The notes beneath the pieces were generated by a model. That model was given only the letters and a program-made list of their open reading frames with translations, had not been told where the DNA came from and did no database searches. From Nonlabens agnitus (lineage in GTDB: Bacteria > Bacteroidota > Bacteroidia > Flavobacteriales > Flavobacteriaceae): a stretch of DNA of 64,000 nucleotides. Position numbers and translations under genes: made by a program. Of the stretch, positions 7,778-16,931 are shown piece after piece (within the stretch, counting starts at the first letter, position 1; every line of letters begins with the position of its first letter). The DNA lies in NCBI RefSeq assembly GCF_002994045.1, contig NZ_MQUC01000003.1, positions 2,456,501-2,520,500 on the forward strand, given 5' to 3'.

Positions 7778-8251
7778 TTAGTGCTTGTCGTGCATAGGGT
7801 TTTGCTCCTTGCGCACCTTCTTTGTATTCCATGATTGCTTATAAAGAGGTAAGATCACTAAAGCACTGACTACCGTGGTAGCTACACCAGATAGAAATAC
7901 AAATAATATTAAGGCAAACTCAATCCCGCTACCAGCGATGGTTATTTTCTCCTTTAAGCTTGTGGCAAGCTCAGGGCGTATTTCAAATAGATAAACAGCT
8001 ATAAATAAGGTAAAGATTGTTGTGCCTACTAAGCCAGACAATAATGCTGCTTGAAAACCTTCCATGTAATTAAAGCGGTGTTTTTCTAATCGGTAGACAT
8101 CTCTAATGGCAAGAAATATACATCCACCAGTTAAGATCGCATTGAAGAAAGACAGATAAACCTCTTCAGCAAGTCCTAAAATATCAATGATTAAAAAATA
8201 GCCAATTAAGGTTGCTGCTATATAAAGTCCGTATTTGAAAGTATTTTTCAT
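7778..8251 (-). CDS. DUF4199 family membrane protein
   Basis: 157 residues with four hydrophobic segments: about 5-24, 33-50, 65-90 and 105-130. A charged C-terminal tail ends NPMHDKH. The layout and the short loop containing the RFNYMEGF block match the Bacteroidetes family DUF4199, whose function is unknown. It is a single gene between the rplU promoter and the divergent M16 protease pair. No catalytic motif is apparent. Confidence 0.75.
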   Translation of the reverse strand: MKNTFKYGLYIAATLIGYFLIIDILGLAEEVYLSFFNAILTGGCIFLAIRDVYRLEKHRFNYMEGFQAALLSGLVGTTIFTLFIAVYLFEIRPELATSLKEKITIAGSGIEFALILFVFLSGVATTVVSALVILPLYKQSWNTKKVRKEQNPMHDKH

Positions 8252-8430
8252 AAATCGTAAAAGTAGTTGGTATGAGGTAAAAATAAGACTTAAAAGAAAT
8301 CCTTTCCTAGTGTTTTGAACTTACTTTAACGGTATTTGTCGATAGAACTCCCTAATATTAGTATTCAAAATTAAGTGTAACATTTCAAGAGAGTGATATA
8401 CTTATAGTCTATAAATGTAAAAATAATCAA

Positions 8431-10167
8431 ATGAACAAAATCGTATTAGGTCTTGTGGTGGCTTTTATAAGCGCTACTGGATTTGCTCAAAAGGTAGAAT
8501 TCACTGAATATGACCTACCCAATGGTCTGCACGTTATTCTACATCAGGAAAATGCTGCTCCTGTGGTGACCGTAGGTGTCATGTATCAAGTAGGTGCCAA
8601 GGATGAAGAACCAGGACGTACTGGATTTGCTCACTTTTTTGAACACCTTCTCTTTGAAGGTACCGAAAATATCGAGCGCGGTGAATGGTTCAATATCGTA
8701 GCTGCCAATGGTGGTAGCAACAATGCCAACACAACACAAGATCGTACCTACTATTATGAGACGTTTCCGTCCAATAAGTTGGAATTAGGTCTATGGATGG
8801 AAAGTGAGCGTATGCTACACCCTAAGATTGAACAGATAGGCGTAGATACTCAAAACGAAGTCGTGAAAGAAGAAAAGCGCCAACGAATCGACAACGCACC
8901 TTATGGAGCGATTATATATAGGACAGGTATCGACAAGCACTTATTTAAAAAACATCCATACGGTCAATCAGTAATTGGCTCCATGGACGATTTGAATGCA
9001 GCAAAACTAGAAGAGTTCCGTGCATTCAATGACAAATACTACAACCCCAACAACGCTACATTAGTAGTTGCAGGTGATATTGATATTAAGGACACGAAGA
9101 AAATGATCGAGGATTATTTTGGCCCGATTGAAAACAAGGCGCCTCGTAATAACAGAACTGTCATCGTTGAAGACCCTATTACAGAGACGCGCTATGCAAC
9201 AGAATATGACGCTAACATCCAGATTCCTGCTAAGATTTTCTCTTATGTAACACCTAAGTCCATAGATCGTGACGCTTATGTATTGGATTATATTTCTCAA
9301 GTTCTGACTGGCGGTGCGAGTTCCAGAATGCAAAAGCGTATGGTAGAGGATGAGAAAATTGCATTCCAGGTATTAGCTTTCAACTCTGCCAACCAGGATT
9401 ATGGTACTTATACTATGGGCGCTCTTGCGAAAGGTGACACAGAACTAAGCACTCTTGCTAAGGTTATGGATGAGGAAATCAAAAAACTTCAAACCACGCT
9501 TATCACAGAACGTGAATACCAAAAATTGCAAAACCAATTTGAAGCTCAGTACATCAACTCTAACTCTAGAGTTCAAGGTATCGCAAGTTCCCTCGCAACG
9601 TATAACATGCTTCAAGGCGACACAGATCGTATCAATAAGGAATTGGAGATATACAAAAGTGTTACCAGAGAAGACATCAAAAGAGCTGCAAACCAATATT
9701 TGAAGCCTAACCAACGATTAGAACTAGATTACCTTGCAGGACAAGCTCCAACTGATACTGAAGATGCCAAGGATGAAGTAGAGCAAATGAAGGAAGAAAT
9801 GATGGCCACTGGTACTGATAAAATGTCTGACAAGATTTTCTTTGATTATGATAAAGCAACATTGACAGCATCCTCAAAAAAGGAATTGGATAAAATGGCG
9901 CAAGTCATGAAACAAGATCCAACCTTAATGTTGAAAGCAGAAACTTATACTGATAGTAGAGGTAGCGCTTCTTATAACTTGGATCTTTCCCAAAGAAGAT
10001 CTGCAGCGGTTATAGGTTATCTTGTTGCAAAAGGGATTTCTAAAGACCGTCTGGAAGGAATAGGACGTGGCGAGGAAAATCCAGTTGTTGATTGTAGCGC
10101 CATGGACTGTACATCAGAGCAGTATGAGCAATCGAGAAGAACTGAGTTCACTATCAGCAAAAAATAA
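8431..10167 (+). CDS. secreted M16 zinc peptidase fused to a C-terminal OmpA domain
   Basis: 578 residues. Signal peptide about 1-20. Residues 21-450 form an M16 (pitrilysin/insulinase) unit: HFFEH at 68-72 gives the inverted zinc motif, and the downstream Glu in NEVVKEEKRQ (about 147-148) is the third ligand. After an acidic linker (EDAKDEVEQMKEEMM), residues about 470-578 are an OmpA/MotB-like peptidoglycan-binding domain with FFDYDKATL, TYTDSRGSASYNLDLSQRR and the late RRTEF. This tail would tether the protease to the cell wall from the periplasm or outer membrane. M16 proteins of this type normally stop near 440 residues, so the fusion is unusual. It is followed directly by a catalytically dead M16 partner. 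Confidence 0.9.
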   Translation: MNKIVLGLVVAFISATGFAQKVEFTEYDLPNGLHVILHQENAAPVVTVGVMYQVGAKDEEPGRTGFAHFFEHLLFEGTENIERGEWFNIVAANGGSNNANTTQDRTYYYETFPSNKLELGLWMESERMLHPKIEQIGVDTQNEVVKEEKRQRIDNAPYGAIIYRTGIDKHLFKKHPYGQSVIGSMDDLNAAKLEEFRAFNDKYYNPNNATLVVAGDIDIKDTKKMIEDYFGPIENKAPRNNRTVIVEDPITETRYATEYDANIQIPAKIFSYVTPKSIDRDAYVLDYISQVLTGGASSRMQKRMVEDEKIAFQVLAFNSANQDYGTYTMGALAKGDTELSTLAKVMDEEIKKLQTTLITEREYQKLQNQFEAQYINSNSRVQGIASSLATYNMLQGDTDRINKELEIYKSVTREDIKRAANQYLKPNQRLELDYLAGQAPTDTEDAKDEVEQMKEEMMATGTDKMSDKIFFDYDKATLTASSKKELDKMAQVMKQDPTLMLKAETYTDSRGSASYNLDLSQRRSAAVIGYLVAKGISKDRLEGIGRGEENPVVDCSAMDCTSEQYEQSRRTEFTISKK

Positions 10168-10176
10168 TTGAATACA

Positions 10177-12243
10177 ATGAAAAAGCATATCAATATATTA
10201 ATGGCCGTTCTCTTTATAGGGACAAGTGCCATAGCACAAATAGATCGTTCCAAAATTCCTACTTCTGGACCAACTCCAGAAATCAACTTAGGCGAGCCTG
10301 ACAGTTTTGAATTGGACAACGGCCTTCAAGTGTTAGTAGTTACAGACCGTAAACTTCCTACCATCTCGATGAGTTTGGACCTCAACAATCCTCCTATTGT
10401 AGAAGGAGATAAAGCTGGTGTCCAGTCTTTGACAGGTTCCATTATGGGAAAAGGAACTACAAAAACGCCTAAAGAAAAATTCAATGAAGAAGTGGATTAC
10501 TTAGGTGCGGTCATAAGCGTTAGCACTGGTGGCGGTTATGTCTCTACGTTATCAAAGTATACTGACAAAGTAATGGGACTTTTTGCAGAGGCAGCTCTTA
10601 ATCCAAATTTCACTCAAGAAGAGTTGGATACAGAAAAATCACAATTAATTGAAGGTATCAAATCTGGAGAAAACAGTGCAGCAGCCATCGCTGGCAAAGT
10701 GCGCAGTGCATTAGTTTATGGTAAAGATCACGCTGCGGGAGAATTCTCTACAGAAGAGACTATCAACAATGTAACTCTAGCCGATGTCAAGAAGTTTTAT
10801 AATGACTACTTCGTTCCTAACAATGCCTACCTCTTGATTAGCGGTGACATTGATAAAAAGGAAGCAAAAAAACTAGTTGAAAAGTACTTCAAAGACTGGA
10901 AGGCAAAAGAGGCTCCAAAGCCAAACTTGCCAGAAGTAACCGACGTTGCAACAACCGAGATTGACTTTGTGGACGTTCCTAATGCTGTTCAAACAGAGCT
11001 TGCCGTTTACAATACATCTGAATTAAAGATGAGCGATGATGATTATCACGCAGCATTGGTAGCCAACTATATTTTTGGTGGTGGATTTGGGTCATATCTT
11101 AATATGAACCTACGTGAGAAAAATGGGTATACTTACGGTGCGGGATCTGGATTAGGAGCTGGCAGAGATTACAAATCTACCTTCAGAGCAACAACCAAAG
11201 TACGCAACGAGGTAACTGACAGCGCCATTGTGGAGACTTTCAAAGAACTGGACCGCATCAAAACAACCTACGTATCTGATGAAGACTTGGCAAATGCTAA
11301 AGCTAAATTCCTAGGGAATTTCATCATGCAGTCAGAAGATAAATCTGTAGTTGCTAATCGTGCGATCACGATTCGCACTAATGATCTTGACGAGGATTTC
11401 TATAAAGACTTCATTGCAAACATTAATGCAGTGACTAAAGAAGACGTGAAGCGTGTAGCTAACAAATACTTCAAGACAGACAACATGAGAGTCGTATTGG
11501 TAGGTAAAGCTAGTGACGTGTTGGAGAACCTTGAGAAAATGAAAATTAATGGTAAAACGTTGCCTATCAAATTCTATGATAAGGAAGCCAACCCTACAAG
11601 CCGTCCATCTACCATTTCAATTCCTGCGGGAACTACGGTAAATACAGTGTTTGCAGATTACATCAAAGCTATTGGAGGTCGCGATAATGTTGCCGCCGTT
11701 AAATCAACTGCATTGATAGGATCTAGCTCATCACCTATGGGTGAGATTGTTCTTAATGTGAAAAAGACCAATGACAATAAGTTTAGTCAAACCATCACCG
11801 TTGGTGGTAACATTGTTTCTAAACAAGTGTATGCTAACGGTAAAGGTCGAGTGGGCGGCATGCAAGGAAATGCAGAGCTGGAAGGCGAGCAACTTGCTGC
11901 TGTGGCAGATGAAGCAGTTCTATTCCCAGAATACACGTTCCCAGACAAAGGTGAACTTGTAGGAGCAGAAAAAATAGGTGACAGGAATGCTTACGTCATC
12001 AAGTGGTCTGACACAAAGAAAACGTTCTACGACATGGATTCAGGATTGTTGTTGGGTCAGGAAAATACGATAAAGGCTCAAGGTCAAGAATTCAAGACCA
12101 TGATCAAATATGACAATTACAAAGAGGTAAAAGGTGTTAAATACCCTATGACGATCATCCAGCAAATGGCAGGTCGTGATATGAGGTTTGATATCAATAC
12201 CGTACGTGTGAATGAAGGTGTCGTTGACGCTGACTTTGAATAA
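10177..12243 (+). CDS. secreted M16 family protein, non-catalytic partner with extra C-terminal domain
   Basis: 688 residues from the ATG at 10177; a TTG at 10168 is in frame, but the ATG gives a clean signal peptide (MKKHINILMAVLFIGTSAIAQ, cleavage near 20). The M16 fold covers about 30-480, but where HxxEH should be the sequence reads GVQSLTGSIMGKG (near 80-92), so zinc cannot bind. The substrate-binding block LREKNGYTYGAGS (about 310-322) is intact. This is the pattern of M16B heterodimers, where one subunit supplies catalysis and the other the R/Y motif. Residues about 495-688 form a beta-rich domain resembling lipoprotein-carrier folds. It lies 9 bases downstream of the active subunit. 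Confidence 0.9.
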   Translation: MKKHINILMAVLFIGTSAIAQIDRSKIPTSGPTPEINLGEPDSFELDNGLQVLVVTDRKLPTISMSLDLNNPPIVEGDKAGVQSLTGSIMGKGTTKTPKEKFNEEVDYLGAVISVSTGGGYVSTLSKYTDKVMGLFAEAALNPNFTQEELDTEKSQLIEGIKSGENSAAAIAGKVRSALVYGKDHAAGEFSTEETINNVTLADVKKFYNDYFVPNNAYLLISGDIDKKEAKKLVEKYFKDWKAKEAPKPNLPEVTDVATTEIDFVDVPNAVQTELAVYNTSELKMSDDDYHAALVANYIFGGGFGSYLNMNLREKNGYTYGAGSGLGAGRDYKSTFRATTKVRNEVTDSAIVETFKELDRIKTTYVSDEDLANAKAKFLGNFIMQSEDKSVVANRAITIRTNDLDEDFYKDFIANINAVTKEDVKRVANKYFKTDNMRVVLVGKASDVLENLEKMKINGKTLPIKFYDKEANPTSRPSTISIPAGTTVNTVFADYIKAIGGRDNVAAVKSTALIGSSSSPMGEIVLNVKKTNDNKFSQTITVGGNIVSKQVYANGKGRVGGMQGNAELEGEQLAAVADEAVLFPEYTFPDKGELVGAEKIGDRNAYVIKWSDTKKTFYDMDSGLLLGQENTIKAQGQEFKTMIKYDNYKEVKGVKYPMTIIQQMAGRDMRFDINTVRVNEGVVDADFE

Positions 12244-12262
12244 GTATTAGATGGATAGAGAG

Positions 12263-12305
12263 TTCGCTTTCGCGCCATGCCTGCCGGCAGGCAGGAAAGC
12301 GAAAA
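12263..12305. repeat. palindrome copy 5, split by a second palindrome
   Basis: TTCGCTTTCGCG (12263-12274) and AAAGCGAA (12296-12303) are the two parts of the common 20-bp word. They are separated by 21 bases (12275-12295) containing TGCCTGCCGGCAGGCA, itself a perfect 16-bp palindrome. Confidence 0.85.
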
Positions 12306-12333
12306 CATCATAATTCTCCTCTACAAATCAAAG

Positions 12334-12363
12334 AACCAGTCTCTAATCAAAGGCTGGTTTTTT
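12334..12363 (+). terminator. terminator of the M16 operon
   Basis: AACCAGTCT pairs with AGGCTGGTT (one G-U pair), followed by six T on the plus strand. It overlaps the last codons of the converging EamA gene. Confidence 0.75.
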
Positions 12364-13266
12364 CTTTTCACGAGTTACCAGAATGACCGCAAAAATGATC
12401 ACGCCAGTGGCTAGTCCTTGCCAAAGCGAGAAATCCTCGCCATCCAGTGTTCCCCATATCAATCCCACAACGGGCATTAGATATGTGACGCTGCTCGCAA
12501 AAACCGGTGATGTCATTTGCACCAGTTTATTGAACATGATTTTGGCCGCAACGGTCCCAAAAACACAAAGCACCAAAATAAAACCAAGACTGCGCAGTAC
12601 CTCTGTAGAGGTAAACTCAAGATTGCCACCACCAGCTGAGAAAAACACAATAATCGCTAGCGGTAGTATGAATACAAAATTGGCTGTCGCTATAGCCAGC
12701 GGTTTGATGTTTTGCAGGTAGCGCTTGATGATATTCACATTGCTGGCATAACAGCAACAGGCGATAAGTACAAGGCCAGCAAATAAGTAGTTCTGTTCAG
12801 GATTGTTTTCCATACCTGCAAGAACGAGTCCTATGGCACCACTCAATCCAACAATAACACCCAGTAACTGTCTTTTAGAAAAACTAATCCCGAACAGTAC
12901 CGCTCCTAGAATCAAGGTGATCAATGGTACGGTCGAGTTGAGAATCGCACTAACGGCGCTATCGATTTCAGTTTGTGCATAGGCAAAAAGGAATGCAGGA
13001 AAAAAGGTTCCCAGTAAGCCAGATAAGGCGAGCCATTTCCAGTCTTTACGATTTGTTTTGGCAAAAGAATTCCACCCTATAGAAATCAATATCACTCCAG
13101 AAATCATGGTACGCAGCGCGCCCAATTGAAGCGGTTGCAGTACGAGATTACCGCTCTGGTCCTGGCCTAAAGCTTTTTTGATAAGAATAAATGAGGTACC
13201 CCAAATGATGCTTAAAATGACAAGGTAGATGTATTTGAGTCGGGAATTGGGTATGTTGAAAGGCAT
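12343..13266 (-). CDS. EamA/DMT family transporter
   Basis: 307 residues with ten hydrophobic segments in two similar halves, the drug/metabolite transporter layout (two EamA domains, about 12-145 and 160-300). IWGTSFILIKKAL near the start and LMPVVGLIWG near 260-275 are typical. The short basic tail ends EKKKPAFD. Substrate cannot be told; EamA proteins export amino acids, purines or other small metabolites. It stands 43 bases downstream of gldD on the same strand and may be cotranscribed with the gld cluster, though functional linkage is doubtful. Confidence 0.85.
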   Translation of the reverse strand: MPFNIPNSRLKYIYLVILSIIWGTSFILIKKALGQDQSGNLVLQPLQLGALRTMISGVILISIGWNSFAKTNRKDWKWLALSGLLGTFFPAFLFAYAQTEIDSAVSAILNSTVPLITLILGAVLFGISFSKRQLLGVIVGLSGAIGLVLAGMENNPEQNYLFAGLVLIACCCYASNVNIIKRYLQNIKPLAIATANFVFILPLAIIVFFSAGGGNLEFTSTEVLRSLGFILVLCVFGTVAAKIMFNKLVQMTSPVFASSVTYLMPVVGLIWGTLDGEDFSLWQGLATGVIIFAVILVTREKKKPAFD

Positions 13267-13309
13267 ACCGCAAAGGTCTTACATAATATGTTAGGAATAC
13301 ACTGAAAAA

Positions 13310-13873
13310 TTATCGCCACTCAAGACTTTCCATCATCTTGATCATATCCTTTTTGATATAGTCCACAGCTGGAAGGATGGAATCATAATTGGGTTCTCTA
13401 TCAAAATAGAGCGCGGCCGTTAGAAAATGACGTGTGCTGTCTGTAGCATAAAACTGCACGTTAGACGCCGCATTCCCTTCCACACCATACAACATACCAT
13501 AGACGCTCTTTTGGGTGTTCATGAATGGAGTCTCACTTATGGCGTCTGCCATCTGGTTGTGGTTGTAGGATAATTTTTGCCCATCAATAAGCAGCTGTCT
13601 CAAGTTGGTATCCACGGCGCGATAGGTCAAGTAGATTTTTGCATCCAGCTCTGGATATGTAATGGATGAAGATTTGTCGTCATTCGCTTTCGCGAAAGCG
13701 AACTCATTAAACTCAAAAGTATAAGGCAATGACTTGTCGAGTGACTTATAGATTGGACTGGAATAATTGAGCGCGAGCTGTGCATCTGGTTTAGGTACAG
13801 GACCATCGCCACCACAACTAGCGAGTAGGGTCAGAATGAAGATGAAAATGACAAATTTTATGGTGTCGTACAC
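13310..13873 (-). CDS. gldD: gliding motility lipoprotein GldD
   Basis: 187 residues with a lipoprotein signal (LLASC, lipidated Cys 20). The conserved body includes YPELDAKIYLTYRAV, YGMLYGVEGNAASNVQFYA and PNYDSILPAVDYIKKD, which I recognise as GldD, an inner-membrane or periplasmic lipoprotein needed for Bacteroidetes gliding and type IX secretion. The start is GTG at 13873, overlapping the gldE end by 16 bases, and no ATG alternative keeps the signal peptide. Residues 59-63 (AFAKA) are an exact palindrome copy in a region that varies between GldD proteins. The order mutY-ssb-gldE-gldD is the standard flavobacterial cluster. Confidence 0.92.
   Translation of the reverse strand: MYDTIKFVIFIFILTLLASCGGDGPVPKPDAQLALNYSSPIYKSLDKSLPYTFEFNEFAFAKANDDKSSSITYPELDAKIYLTYRAVDTNLRQLLIDGQKLSYNHNQMADAISETPFMNTQKSVYGMLYGVEGNAASNVQFYATDSTRHFLTAALYFDREPNYDSILPAVDYIKKDMIKMMESLEWR
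13685..13700. repeat. palindrome copy 6, exact (20 bp with flanks), in gldD
   Basis: TTCGCTTTCGCGAAAGCGAA at 13683-13702, read as AFAKA at residues 59-63 of GldD. Confidence 0.95.
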
Positions 13874-15165
13874 TTGATTTGTTTGATGCGTTTCTTGTCC
13901 ATGGACTCTATGATAAACGTGTAGCCTTCAAAGATTATTTTATCCAGCTTTCTAGGGAAATGTCCGGTTTGCTCCAACAGGAATCCTGCAAGCGTTTCAG
14001 ATTCGCCTTTTGCATCTTCAAACAGTTGGTAGGCGTCCTCTTCCAACTTTAAGATGCGATAGAAATCCTTGATGGATGTCTTACCTTCAAAGATATAGTT
14101 GCGATCATCCAGCTTGCTGTAGATTAGATTTTCATCGTCGAACTCATCGCTTATGTCTCCTACAATCTCTTCAATGATATCTTCCAGCGAGATCAAACCA
14201 CTGGTACCACCATATTCATCTACCACAATAGCAAGGTGCTTTTTCTGCTCTTGGAAGTCCTGCAACAGGTCGTCCAGTTTTTTGTTTTCTGGGACAAAGT
14301 ATGCTTCTCGCAGCAGCTTGGTCCACTCAAAATTTTTGCGGTCTATATAAGGTAACAAGTCCTTTACATATAGAATACCCGTAATGTTGTCGATGCTTTC
14401 CTTGAATACGGGTATGCGTGAGTATCCATTGGTCACTACTTGAGGTACGATTTCCTTAAAGGTCAAACTTTCATCCAGCGCAAAAACATCGGTGCGGTTG
14501 CGCATGACGTTTTTAGTATCTGTCAAACCAAAGCTAACGATGCCTTGAAGAAGCTGTTGCTCTTCATCTGTGGTGTCGTTCTCGTCTGTGAGTTCCAGTG
14601 CTTGAGAGAGTTGCGATACGGTAATGTTTGATTTCTTGCTGCCCAGACGGTCTTGAATAAGCAAGGTGATATACCTCATGGGCAAACTCATAAAACTGAA
14701 GAGTTTATCCAACACATTAAGAGGCAACGCCATAAAATTAGCAAACCCTATGGGATTTCTATTGGCATACACCTTAGGGAAAATCTCCCCAAAAAGTAAT
14801 ATCAAAAAGGTAACGACGCCTACTTCTAGCAAGAACCTAAGCCATTCTGTCTCCAGCCCACCAAACCAAACTTCAGCAAGAATACTAAAGATTAGTACGG
14901 ATGTAATGTTGATGGCGTTGTTGGCAATAAGTATCGTCGCCAGCAACTTTTTAGGCCGATCCAAAAGTTTGGCGACAATAGCTTGCTTGGGAAAAGAAGG
15001 ATTGTCCTCTTCCAGCTCTGTATTGCTTAGCGAAAACAAGGCAACCTCTGCACCACTAATCAGTGCACTAAAAATTAAAAGAAGAATAAAAACACCTAGA
15101 TACATCAACTGTTCTGGTTGATATACGAGTAGCAATTGCATTAAGGGCAATGGGTCTGGATCCAA
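13858..15165 (-). CDS. gldE: gliding motility-associated protein GldE (CNNM/CorC family)
   Basis: About 435 residues. An N-terminal DUF21/CNNM transmembrane domain (about 15-190), a CBS pair (about 205-335, including GYSRIPVFKESIDNITGILY) and a CorC_HlyC transporter-associated domain at the end. This is the GldE build; it is related to magnesium/cobalt efflux proteins and partners GldD in gliding. Start choice: the frame opens at TTG 15171; the TTG at 15165 gives MDPDPLPLM, which matches how I recall GldE proteins beginning, while the first ATG (15141) would drop that segment. The phosphate or metal substrate, if any, is unknown. Confidence 0.88.
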   Translation of the reverse strand: MDPDPLPLMQLLLVYQPEQLMYLGVFILLLIFSALISGAEVALFSLSNTELEEDNPSFPKQAIVAKLLDRPKKLLATILIANNAINITSVLIFSILAEVWFGGLETEWLRFLLEVGVVTFLILLFGEIFPKVYANRNPIGFANFMALPLNVLDKLFSFMSLPMRYITLLIQDRLGSKKSNITVSQLSQALELTDENDTTDEEQQLLQGIVSFGLTDTKNVMRNRTDVFALDESLTFKEIVPQVVTNGYSRIPVFKESIDNITGILYVKDLLPYIDRKNFEWTKLLREAYFVPENKKLDDLLQDFQEQKKHLAIVVDEYGGTSGLISLEDIIEEIVGDISDEFDDENLIYSKLDDRNYIFEGKTSIKDFYRILKLEEDAYQLFEDAKGESETLAGFLLEQTGHFPRKLDKIIFEGYTFIIESMDKKRIKQIKCTTP

Positions 15166-15190
15166 GATCAATAAGTTCTTTTAGTGAAAT

Positions 15191-15661
15191 TTAAAACGGC
15201 AGGTCATCATCCTCATCGTCGTCCATGGACTGCGGTGCTGGCGCTTTGGATGGTGCTGGAGCATGGTTGCGAGCAGGCTGCGATGATGACGGCGCAGCGT
15301 TGTTTGCGGGCGCTGCGTTTTCATTCTTGGGCGTGAGGAATGTAAATTCCTGCACCTGTATCTCAGTCGTGTAGCGTTGCTGGCCGTCCTCGCCAGTCCA
15401 TTGTCTGGACTTGATGCGACCTTCTATGTACACTTTATCACCTTTGTGCAGGTACTTCTCGCAGACTTCGGCAGCTTTGTTGCGCACCACGCAGTTGTGC
15501 CACTCTGTATTAGAAACACGCTCGCCAGTGTTGCGGTTTACGTATTCTTCATTAGTCGCCAGTGGGAAACGGCCTATGCAATTGCCACCTTCAAAATATT
15601 TCATTTTGACCTCATCACCAGTGTGGCCTATAAGCATCACTTTGTTTAACGTTCCTGCCAT
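15191..15661 (-). CDS. ssb: single-stranded DNA-binding protein
   Basis: 156 residues. An OB fold covers about 1-112 (MAGTLNKVMLIGHTGDEVKMKY start; TEWHNCVVRNKAAEVCEKYLHKG in the middle), then a Pro/Ala/Asn-rich flexible linker, ending in the acidic tip DDDEDDDLPF that recruits partner proteins in replication and repair. It lies between mutY and gldE, the conserved flavobacterial arrangement. A TATATTTG box upstream gives it its own promoter. Confidence 0.96.
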   Translation of the reverse strand: MAGTLNKVMLIGHTGDEVKMKYFEGGNCIGRFPLATNEEYVNRNTGERVSNTEWHNCVVRNKAAEVCEKYLHKGDKVYIEGRIKSRQWTGEDGQQRYTTEIQVQEFTFLTPKNENAAPANNAAPSSSQPARNHAPAPSKAPAPQSMDDDEDDDLPF

Positions 15662-15692
15662 AATTAGTCTGTATTGATTTTAAAAAAGTCTA

Positions 15693-15700
15693 CAAATATA
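15693..15700 (-). promoter_or_regulatory. ssb -7 box
   Basis: TATATTTG on the minus strand, 31 bases before the ssb start; no good TTTG at -33. Confidence 0.55.
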
Positions 15701-15753
15701 GAAAAAGCACCTGTGATACACCTAGATAATATCGTGTTAAACAGTAGTTTCCG

Positions 15754-16800
15754 TTAGCTTTTTAAGGGCCAGAATTGGGTCATAAATCGTTCCATAAGAA
15801 CGTGCAAGGGCTTACTTCTAGCTCCTTCAATGGTGATCGCGTTCTCTAGTTCAGATTCTGTGTGGATGATCCAGAAATAGGCGTGGATCTTGCGATGGCT
15901 CAACTTGTGTATGATGGGCTCTTGATTAAATACGCTTTCGCGAAAGCGAACTCCACTATATACATTCTCATAATCAACCGCTGTGGTAAGCTCTGACGGC
16001 AGCAAGGCACCTTTTGCCTCTACAAACGGAAACTCGTATAGTCCAGCCCAAATTCCACTTTGCGGCCGCTCCTGAAGAATGGTTTTCCCAGATGGCGTGA
16101 CAGTGACCATATAATGATGGTGCAGGTTGAGAACTTTAGTCTTCTTGATCTTTACGGGAAGTTCTGTTATGCGTTCATCTTGAAAGGCAACACAATCCTT
16201 CTGGAACGGGCAAATGTTACAATCTGGATTTTTAGGTACGCACTGCATCGCACCAAATTCCATGATCGCCTGGTTATGACTCGCGGGATGTTTTGGGTCG
16301 ATGAGTTCTTGAGCAAGCTTTTTGAACTCCTTAATACCATCTGTAGAATTGATGGGCGTTGAGATCCCAAAGATTCTTGACAGAACTCGATAAACGTTTC
16401 CATCCACTACGGCAACTGGTTCATTGTAGGCAAAACTAGCGATTGCCGCAGCGGTATAGTCGCCTATTCCTTTCAATTTGAGCAACTCCTTATAGTTGTT
16501 AGGGAACGTATCACCGTTATCGACCACTTGCACAGCTGCTGTATGAAGATTTCTTGCCCTGGAATAATAGCCTAGGCCTTGCCATAATTTTAGCACGTCT
16601 TCTTGTGGTGCAGCGGCCAGATCCTGCACGCTGGGAAATGCCTCCACAAAGCGTAAATAGTACGGCAAGCCCTGATTAACACGGGTTTGTTGCAAAATAA
16701 TCTCACTTAACCAGATGAAATACGGGTCACTGGTATGACGCCACGGCAGGTCTCTTTTATGCAGTTGATACCAAGAAATGAGCTTGTTAGAAAAATTCAT
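15754..16800 (-). CDS. mutY: A/G-specific adenine glycosylase MutY
   Basis: 348 residues from the ATG at 16800; the frame also opens with a TTG at 16809 that adds three residues. MutY removes adenine mispaired with 8-oxoguanine. Counting from the ATG, the catalytic Glu is in SEIILQQTRV near residue 33, the helix-hairpin-helix LKGIGDYTAAA is near 109-119, the catalytic Asp is in VVDGNVYRV near 133, and four Cys in CVPKNPDCNICPFQKDC hold the 4Fe-4S cluster. The C-terminal NUDIX-like domain (about 225-345) recognises 8-oxoG. An exact palindrome copy encodes RFRES inside that C-terminal domain. Confidence 0.95.
   Translation of the reverse strand: MNFSNKLISWYQLHKRDLPWRHTSDPYFIWLSEIILQQTRVNQGLPYYLRFVEAFPSVQDLAAAPQEDVLKLWQGLGYYSRARNLHTAAVQVVDNGDTFPNNYKELLKLKGIGDYTAAAIASFAYNEPVAVVDGNVYRVLSRIFGISTPINSTDGIKEFKKLAQELIDPKHPASHNQAIMEFGAMQCVPKNPDCNICPFQKDCVAFQDERITELPVKIKKTKVLNLHHHYMVTVTPSGKTILQERPQSGIWAGLYEFPFVEAKGALLPSELTTAVDYENVYSGVRFRESVFNQEPIIHKLSHRKIHAYFWIIHTESELENAITIEGARSKPLHVLMERFMTQFWPLKS
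15933..15948. repeat. palindrome copy 7, exact, in mutY
   Basis: CGCTTTCGCGAAAGCG read in the RFRES frame, in the C-terminal 8-oxoG recognition domain. Confidence 0.95.
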
Positions 16801-16880
16801 AGGGTGCAAAAATGCCTCTTGTGATGATATATCTTCTTAAAATTTAATCAATTAGGGAAATTTAATTTGTAATAATGAAC

Positions 16881-16888
16881 TATATTTG
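16881..16888 (+). promoter_or_regulatory. -7 box of the HU gene
   Basis: TATATTTG, 43 bases before the HU start. A TTTG lies only 11 bases upstream, too close for a standard -33 box. Confidence 0.6.
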
Positions 16889-16931
16889 CGCCCTGTTTCA
16901 GAAACCCTAATAATAAAATTTAACAGTAAAC

